DNA from: an uncultured Ileibacterium sp.
Lineage (GTDB): Bacteria; Bacillota; Clostridia; Peptostreptococcales; Anaerovoracaceae
Direction: 5' to 3'
NCBI GenBank assembly: GCA_902488835.1
Contig: CABTXQ010000038.1
Location: 1 to 10,933 of the forward strand
Length of the DNA stretch: 10,933 bases
Below, one piece after another: positions 6,896 to 10,933 of this stretch (the stretch's first letter is position 1; each line of letters starts with the position of its first letter). The notes beneath the pieces were generated by a model. The model searched no databases and was not told the DNA's origin. It worked only from the letters and a program-made list of their open reading frames with translations. Made by a program: the position numbers and the translations under genes.

Positions 6896-7932
6896 GTTTT
6901 CTCCAAATCATAGTGACTTATCATAGCAGTAAGATGCTCTTTGTATTTCTCAAGTACTCCAAGAGAACCGCCTGTTACGATAATTGCTTCTCCTAGGCTA
7001 AGTAGATTGTAATATAAGCCATCATTATCTTGACTTATTATTGTAAAACTTCCAGGCTCGCCAGGCACAGGATTTACATTCGCAATTCCCATTTTATCAT
7101 AGAGAAGGTTTGCATCGACACCGCTTTCCTTGTTGATCTTTACCTTTACTAGGACAGTTTTCTCACCAAGGAAGTTATTGGTATTATTTTTGTGGAAATT
7201 TTTTATCTGCTCGGTTAAATCTCCCATAGGGGTATTTGATGGCGATATCCGGTCTTCCTTTAATATAACGATATCTTGCATATGATCTATTCTATACGTT
7301 CTCATGTTGGAATTACCTGATGAATCTTCTGTGTATCCGATGAGATAAAGGAATTTATCACTGATTTTTACGCTGTAAGGACTCATTAATCTCGGAGGCT
7401 TCTTATCCTTTTTTCTACGCTTGAATTCATCGAGTTTAGAATAATGAAATCTTATTTTCTTTCTTTTATATATTGCATTGAGAATATTTATTAAATTATT
7501 ACGAAAGATATCATTATGTGAATACTTCTCTTCGATAGGGGATAGGTTGGCCTCGGCCGTATCACGCTCATTACGGCTTGTCATATTCATAAGTGTTCTT
7601 GTGATAGTCAAAACATCATCGTATTCAAGAAAGCTTTCTTGAGATATTGAATCTATCAGTATTTTTATTTCCCAGGCCTTGAAATAGTTATTCTCAAAGC
7701 TTCCATATACTCCTCTACCCAGCTGTTTACCGGGATATTTAGCCATTATGAGTCCGGCTTGATGTAAAGCTTTAAGGTCATCCGTAACTGATCCTTTCGC
7801 TGCTGATAAATTATAGACATCGAGAAGTTCAGATATAATATCATCCCTTGTCATAGCGGTGTTAACATCAGTTTCTCTTAGAATCTTATAGATGAGCAAA
7901 AGCCTGTCCTTGTTAGTTAAAGTGTTAGTCAT
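6886..7932 (-). CDS. WYL-domain transcriptional regulator
   Basis: This 348-residue cytoplasmic regulator is the first gene of the nitrogenase-like operon. Residues about 5-75 form a winged helix-turn-helix (NKDRLLLIYKIL, then MTRDDIISELLDVY, SVTDDLKALHQAGLI), the usual N-terminus of the DeoR/YafY-type WYL family. A helical linker follows. The WYL domain covers about 150-225: KIRFHYSKL, then SPYSVKISDKFLYLIGY with the WYL triad present as Leu-Tyr-Leu, then RTYRIDHM, whose two arginines are the expected ligand-contact residues. A lysine/arginine-rich insert (about 170-180) sits inside it. A WCX-like C-terminal part ends the protein. WYL domains sense small ligands or nucleic acid; the ligand is unknown here. 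The ATG at 7932 has only a weak GGG 11 nt upstream. Its promoter overlaps a perfect inverted repeat, so autoregulation is likely. Translational overlap with the NifD-like gene makes it the probable local controller. Confidence 0.92.
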   Translation of the reverse strand: MTNTLTNKDRLLLIYKILRETDVNTAMTRDDIISELLDVYNLSAAKGSVTDDLKALHQAGLIMAKYPGKQLGRGVYGSFENNYFKAWEIKILIDSISQESFLEYDDVLTITRTLMNMTSRNERDTAEANLSPIEEKYSHNDIFRNNLINILNAIYKRKKIRFHYSKLDEFKRRKKDKKPPRLMSPYSVKISDKFLYLIGYTEDSSGNSNMRTYRIDHMQDIVILKEDRISPSNTPMGDLTEQIKNFHKNNTNNFLGEKTVLVKVKINKESGVDANLLYDKMGIANVNPVPGEPGSFTIISQDNDGLYYNLLSLGEAIIVTGGSLGVLEKYKEHLTAMISHYDLEKTCH

Positions 7933-7946
7933 AATTTTATTTACCC

Positions 7947-7969
7947 ATAATTAAAATTTTTTTAATTAT
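7947..7969. repeat. Perfect 10-bp inverted repeat over the -10 box, candidate operator
   Basis: ATAATTAAAA (7947-7956) and its exact complement TTTTAATTAT (7960-7969) flank a 3-nt TTT centre. The right arm covers five of the six -10 bases of the WYL promoter and the repeat extends past the expected start site. A dimeric regulator bound here would block transcription, so it is a natural operator for the WYL protein. The arms are all A/T, so chance occurrence in AT-rich spacer is a real alternative. There is no GC stem, so it is unlikely to be a terminator. Confidence 0.4.
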
Positions 7970-7994
7970 AACACATTTAGTACAAAAATTTGAA
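7965..7994 (-). promoter_or_regulatory. Promoter of the WYL/nitrogenase-like operon
   Basis: On the minus strand a perfect TATAAT (7965-7970) is preceded directly by TGT, making an extended -10. A TTCAAA (-35, 4 of 6 matches; 7989-7994) lies 18 nt upstream. Transcription would start near 7958, leaving about 25 nt of leader before the WYL ATG. Position and quality make it the likely operon promoter. Confidence 0.65.
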
Positions 7995-8020
7995 CTATCA
8001 AGGCTAGGCACTGTGATAAT
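7990..8020 (+). promoter_or_regulatory. Possible divergent promoter for the rightward operon
   Basis: GATAAT (8015-8020) is preceded by TGT, again an extended -10. TTGAAC (7990-7995) could be a -35 with a long 19 nt spacer. The -35 element overlaps that of the leftward promoter face to face, so the two would compete or be co-regulated. Transcription would begin near 8027, ahead of the small membrane-peptide gene. The spacer is longer than optimal, so this is weaker than the leftward promoter. Confidence 0.35.
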
Positions 8021-8071
8021 CTCTCATTGAAATAAAGATTGTATTTGATTAGTTGAGAGGAGATGGGTAAA

Positions 8072-8176
8072 ATGAGTCGTAAGATTATAGAGAACTTAAA
8101 GATTTTTTTGATAACTGTAGGTGCCTTTATTCTTGTGGGTGGTGCGGATTCTATAGGAGAAATATTTTTTAGTTAG
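8072..8176 (+). CDS. Small hydrophobic peptide, 34 aa, unknown function
   Basis: A short open frame between the divergent promoters and the phosphodiesterase gene. The ATG at 8072 has an AGGAG (8058-8062) ending 9 nt upstream. An in-frame ATG at 8063 directly abuts that site, so the later start is preferred. The product begins MSRKIIENLK, a basic amphipathic start, then has a hydrophobic segment about 11-25 (IFLITVGAFILVGG) and ends ADSIGEIFFS. It looks like a single-pass small membrane protein, positive side in. I do not recognise a family. A good ribosome binding site, a membrane-like composition and its place as first gene of a tight run support reality; its short length is the main doubt. 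Confidence 0.55.
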   Translation: MSRKIIENLKIFLITVGAFILVGGADSIGEIFFS

Positions 8177-8212
8177 ATTTATTTAGTTGATTGTTTATAG
8201 GGATGGATTTAT

Positions 8213-8692
8213 ATGAATATAATGGTTATAAGTGATACACATGGAGAACTGGAGAAGGCTGTTATGATGTATGACAGGCTCGGACAGGGAATAGATATAG
8301 ATTTGATAATACACTGTGGAGATTATAAGAAAGATGCTATTACCATGTCTAAGCTCTGTAATCGTAAGACTATTGCCGTTTCAGGTAATTGCGACGGAAA
8401 TACAAATGGAGATATTGAACTCATTGATACACCGGCTGGAACAATCCTTGTAACACATGGACATAATGAAAATGTGGCAGAGGATAGTTATGATGAACTT
8501 ATCAGGCTAGCCAAATTATATGACGCGAAATGTGTCTGCTTCGGTCATACCCACATACCGGTATATGAGGAGGTTAAGGGCATAATTCTACTAAATCCCG
8601 GAAGTATAACGAGACCAAGGGATGGCTCACAGGGGAGTATAGCCTTTATAGTTGCAGATGATGATATCAATGCATCAATAATTCCTTTTTAG
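8213..8692 (+). CDS. YfcE/MJ0936-family metallophosphodiesterase
   Basis: A calcineurin-like metallophosphoesterase of 159 aa, the normal length for the single-domain YfcE/MJ0936 family. These enzymes hydrolyse phosphodiester model substrates with a two-metal centre; the physiological substrate is generally unknown. All metal-site motifs are present in order: D8-x-H10 (ISDTHG), G36-D37 (IHCGD), G58-N59 (SGNCDG), H82 (VTHGH), and G111-H112-x-H114 (CFGHTH). The family C-terminal LLNPGSITRPRDG follows. The start at 8213 is favoured because the family begins with M-x-I-x-V-I-S-D; an AGGGATGG-like purine run precedes it. It follows the small peptide gene by 36 nt and is followed by the next gene after only 2 nt. 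The rdgB/rph neighbours often seen in Firmicutes are not here. Confidence 0.93.
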   Translation: MNIMVISDTHGELEKAVMMYDRLGQGIDIDLIIHCGDYKKDAITMSKLCNRKTIAVSGNCDGNTNGDIELIDTPAGTILVTHGHNENVAEDSYDELIRLAKLYDAKCVCFGHTHIPVYEEVKGIILLNPGSITRPRDGSQGSIAFIVADDDINASIIPF

Positions 8693-8694
8693 CC

Positions 8695-9231
8695 ATGAAG
8701 TCATCAACGCATATTATTGCCTCCGGGTATATAGGTATAATTGCAGCAATGGGCATGAATACAGAACCAAAAGACACATTGATAGTATTGGCAGCATCAG
8801 CTGCAGGAAGCATCATACCGGATATAGATAAGAAGGGCTCAAAGGTAAGTAATAAAAATATCGCGACAGGAATAACCAGCAAATTTGTCAGGATCTTTGC
8901 CTCTCATAGGGGATTTACACACACTTTTCTTGGCTCCGGAATAATAAGTTTGCTACTCGTTTATCTGATAAGCATTTTGCCAATTGAGGCGAACAAGCAT
9001 ATTTACATGCTCATATTTATAGGACTTTTTTTCGGCATGATTTCACATATATTGCTTGATGCCTTAAATCCAAAGGGAGTTATGCTTATATGGCCTTTGT
9101 CAAGGAGACGATTTAACCTTATGAGCATAAGGACAGGAACGGCAGGTGAATTTATATTTAGAATCATTCTGCTCATAGGACTCATACTTTTTGTCATTAC
9201 TTTCCTTACATATAGAGGCTTTATTAACTGA
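8695..9231 (+). CDS. YdjM/DUF457-family membrane protein (predicted metal-dependent hydrolase)
   Basis: A 178-residue integral membrane protein of the YdjM (DUF457) family, annotated as membrane-bound metal-dependent hydrolases, with no proven substrate. Conserved polar motifs sit next to the membrane helices: H6 near the start, IIPDID (40-45), HRGFTHT (71-77), and SHILLDALNPKG (117-128) with the tryptophan in LIWPLSRRRF. Hydrophobic segments lie at about 7-22, 28-42, 78-96, 102-122 and 153-172, suggesting four to five spans. The His/Asp set resembles a metal site, but catalysis is inference from the family. The ATG lies 2 nt after the previous stop and has no visible Shine-Dalgarno sequence (a T-rich stretch precedes it), so translation is probably coupled to the phosphodiesterase gene. 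In E. coli ydjM is LexA-controlled; no LexA-like box was seen here. Confidence 0.9.
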   Translation: MKSSTHIIASGYIGIIAAMGMNTEPKDTLIVLAASAAGSIIPDIDKKGSKVSNKNIATGITSKFVRIFASHRGFTHTFLGSGIISLLLVYLISILPIEANKHIYMLIFIGLFFGMISHILLDALNPKGVMLIWPLSRRRFNLMSIRTGTAGEFIFRIILLIGLILFVITFLTYRGFIN

Positions 9232-9243
9232 AAAGAGGTAATT

Positions 9244-9906
9244 ATGCGAATAGAAGAAATTCTTTCAAAATGCGATCATACACTTTTACGCCCGGATGCT
9301 ACATGGGATGAAATAAAGATACTTATAGATGAGGGAATCGAATACAAGGTCGCGTCTATATGCATTCCTCCGGCTTATGTTGGAAGAGCAGTCAAATATT
9401 CATCCGGTAAAATTCCTATAACAACCGTTGTTGGATTTCCGCATGGCAACGAAACAACCGAAACAAAGGTCTATCAGGCGAAAAATGCTTTGAATGATGG
9501 AGCAGATGAGATTGATATGGTTATCAATATTGGGGAGCTTAAATCAGGTAATACATATTATGTGCTTAGAGAAATTGAACAAGTTAGAGAGGTAACAAAA
9601 GGTAATATACTTAAGATTATAATTGAGACATCGATGCTTTCAACAGATGAAAAGGTTACTGTTTCAAGATTGGTCTCACAATCAGGGGCTGATTATATTA
9701 AAACATCAACAGGGTTTGGTGGTGGAGGAGCGATTGTGGATGATGTGCTGTTAATAAAGGAAAATATAGGAGCAGGCTTAAAGATAAAGGCTTCGGGAGG
9801 AATAAGGAGTCTTGAAGAGGCTAAAGAGCTTATAGAGTCAGGAGCATCGCGCCTCGGTACAAGTCGCATAGTCAAGATAGCTAAAGATTTATATGGGGAG
9901 GACTGA
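9244..9906 (+). CDS. deoC: Deoxyribose-phosphate aldolase
   Basis: DeoC cleaves 2-deoxyribose 5-phosphate to glyceraldehyde 3-phosphate and acetaldehyde, the last step in using deoxynucleosides as carbon source. At 220 aa it has the short bacterial form typical of Firmicutes. Family motifs: CDHTLLRPDAT (10-20), VVGFPHG (62-68), DEIDMVINIG with D91, the Schiff-base lysine K153 in YIKTSTGF, and the second catalytic lysine K182 in KASGGIR. A glycine-rich G159-G162 follows the Schiff-base motif and the C-terminus GTSRIVKIAKD resembles the phosphate-binding end. The start has an AGAGG ending 5 nt upstream. It follows the YdjM-like gene by 12 nt and precedes the DUF2130 gene by 3 nt. No deoxyribonucleoside phosphorylase, phosphopentomutase or DeoR gene is adjacent, so it is part of a mixed operon rather than a deo operon. 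Confidence 0.96.
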   Translation: MRIEEILSKCDHTLLRPDATWDEIKILIDEGIEYKVASICIPPAYVGRAVKYSSGKIPITTVVGFPHGNETTETKVYQAKNALNDGADEIDMVINIGELKSGNTYYVLREIEQVREVTKGNILKIIIETSMLSTDEKVTVSRLVSQSGADYIKTSTGFGGGGAIVDDVLLIKENIGAGLKIKASGGIRSLEEAKELIESGASRLGTSRIVKIAKDLYGED

Positions 9907-9909
9907 GTT

Positions 9910-10933
9910 ATGAATGAAATAAAATGCCCAAATTGCGGGACTGTGTTCACAGTTGATGAAAACAGCTATGCGGATATAGCAAGGCAGGTAAGAGATGATC
10001 TTTTTAACAAGGAGCTTAATGAAAGAGTTCTCTTATATAATAAGGAGAAGGAATCTGCCGTTCAACTGACCAAAGCTGAAATTGAGAAGGATAACCAGAT
10101 TGAACTTGCTCGTATTCGAGAAAATAATATCATTGAACTGAATAAGAAAGAAGAAACCATCAACTCACTTAATCAGCGGATTAATCAATTTGAAAGTGAG
10201 CTTAAGATAAGAGAGGCAAAGACCGATAACGAGATAAAGTCGATTAAATCTGACTATGAGAGAAGACTGAGGGATAAGGAAGAAGAGGTTGAAAGATATA
10301 AGGACCTTAAGCTTAGACAGTCAACCAAAATGGTCGGAGAGACTCTTGAACAACATTGCGAGATACAGTTTAATAAATTAAGAGCAACAGCTTTTCCGAA
10401 CGCTTATTTTGAAAAGGATAATAAGGTCGTCGGTGGCACAAAGGGTGACTATATCTTTCGTGAACTTGATGAAGAAGGCAATGAAATATTGTCAATTATG
10501 TTTGAAATGAAGAATCAGATGGAGGACACAGAAAGTTCAAAGAAGCATAAGAACGAGGAGTTTTTCAAAAAACTTAACGACGATAGAAATAAGAAAGATT
10601 GTGAGTATGCGGTTCTCGTATCACTCCTTGAAGAGGATAATGACTTTTATAACGAGGGAATTGCCGATGTTTCATACAGGTATCCTAAGATGTATGTAAT
10701 AAGGCCCCAATTCTTCATCCCACTTATTTCAATTCTGAGAAATGCGTCAACCAAGGCACTTGAATATAGGAAGGAGCTTGAGACACTTAAAACTCAGAAT
10801 ATTGACATAACAAATTTTGAAAATGACCTAAATGAGTTTAAGCACAAATTCGGTAAAAATTATAAACTTGCAAGTAAAAAGTTTAATGAAGCTATTGATG
10901 AGATAGATAAGACTATAAAAATGCTTGAGAAAA
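9910..10933 (+). CDS. DUF2130 family protein, putative PD-(D/E)xK nuclease fold, 3' end outside the window
   Basis: An open frame of at least 341 codons that runs off the right edge. The ATG at 9910 has GGGGAGGA ending 7 nt upstream, inside deoC. The product starts MNEIKCPNCG, a zinc-ribbon half with C6 and C9. A strongly charged region about 25-150 (rich in Glu, Lys, Asn and Arg) looks like a coiled coil. The conserved core follows: GGTKGDYIFRELDEEG with D180, then IMFEMKN with E199 and K201, EEFFKKLNDDRNKKDCEYAVLVSLLEEDND, and VSYRYPKMYVIRPQFFIPLI. I recognise these as DUF2130 signatures. The D...ExK spacing resembles the PD-(D/E)xK nuclease active site, an inference from the motif. A second helical stretch begins near residue 275. 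Usual family length is a little over 400 aa, so perhaps 60-100 residues are missing. Its biological role is unknown. Confidence 0.88.
   Translation, partial: MNEIKCPNCGTVFTVDENSYADIARQVRDDLFNKELNERVLLYNKEKESAVQLTKAEIEKDNQIELARIRENNIIELNKKEETINSLNQRINQFESELKIREAKTDNEIKSIKSDYERRLRDKEEEVERYKDLKLRQSTKMVGETLEQHCEIQFNKLRATAFPNAYFEKDNKVVGGTKGDYIFRELDEEGNEILSIMFEMKNQMEDTESSKKHKNEEFFKKLNDDRNKKDCEYAVLVSLLEEDNDFYNEGIADVSYRYPKMYVIRPQFFIPLISILRNASTKALEYRKELETLKTQNIDITNFENDLNEFKHKFGKNYKLASKKFNEAIDEIDKTIKMLEK

Noticed and set aside
7933..8071. Riboswitch or structured RNA leader in the divergent region
   Set aside because: The spacer is short and almost all A/T. I see only the palindrome and promoter elements, with no GC-rich stems or known aptamer core.

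Overview
The window looks like chromosomal DNA from a low-GC, AT-rich anaerobic Firmicute (class Clostridia, possibly Lachnospiraceae or a relative). The grounds are AGA/ATA-rich codon use, strong GGAGG-type ribosome binding sites, the lepA-hemW pairing, and a nitrogenase-like protein pair of a kind I associate with anaerobes. A finer taxonomic call is not supported. No RNA gene, insertion sequence, CRISPR array or phage gene was seen.

Region 1 (3-4279, plus strand): the 3' part of lepA (elongation factor 4), then hemW (radical-SAM heme chaperone) overlapping it by 11 nt, then glpK (glycerol kinase) after a 13 nt gap. From memory of clostridial gene order, hrcA-grpE-dnaK often follows lepA-hemW. 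Here glpK takes that place.

Region 2 (4266-7932, minus strand): a compact three-gene operon. It reads WYL-domain transcription regulator, NifD-like protein, NifK-like protein, joined by a 10 nt overlap and then an ATGA stop/start overlap. Both nitrogenase-like proteins are short (445 and 431 aa). The cysteine pattern is three in the D-like and one in the K-like subunit. This fits a single bridging [4Fe-4S] cluster, as in the dark-operative (bacterio)chlorophyll-type reductases, rather than a P-cluster and FeMo-cofactor. No NifH-type ATPase, cofactor-assembly gene or transporter lies in the window. This is the part most likely to be an undescribed system. Its last gene overlaps the end of glpK tail to tail by 14 nt.

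Region 3 (7933-8212): a divergent control region. It holds a good extended -10 promoter for the WYL operon, whose -10 is embedded in a perfect 10-bp inverted repeat, a likely divergent promoter sharing the -35 area, and an unlisted 34-codon membrane-peptide gene (8072-8176).

Region 4 (8072-10933, plus strand): a tightly packed run of the small membrane peptide, a YfcE/MJ0936-type phosphodiesterase, a YdjM/DUF457 membrane protein, deoxyribose-phosphate aldolase (deoC), and the first 341 codons of a DUF2130 protein that runs off the end. Gaps are 36, 2, 12 and 3 nt, so co-transcription is likely, though no shared pathway is evident.
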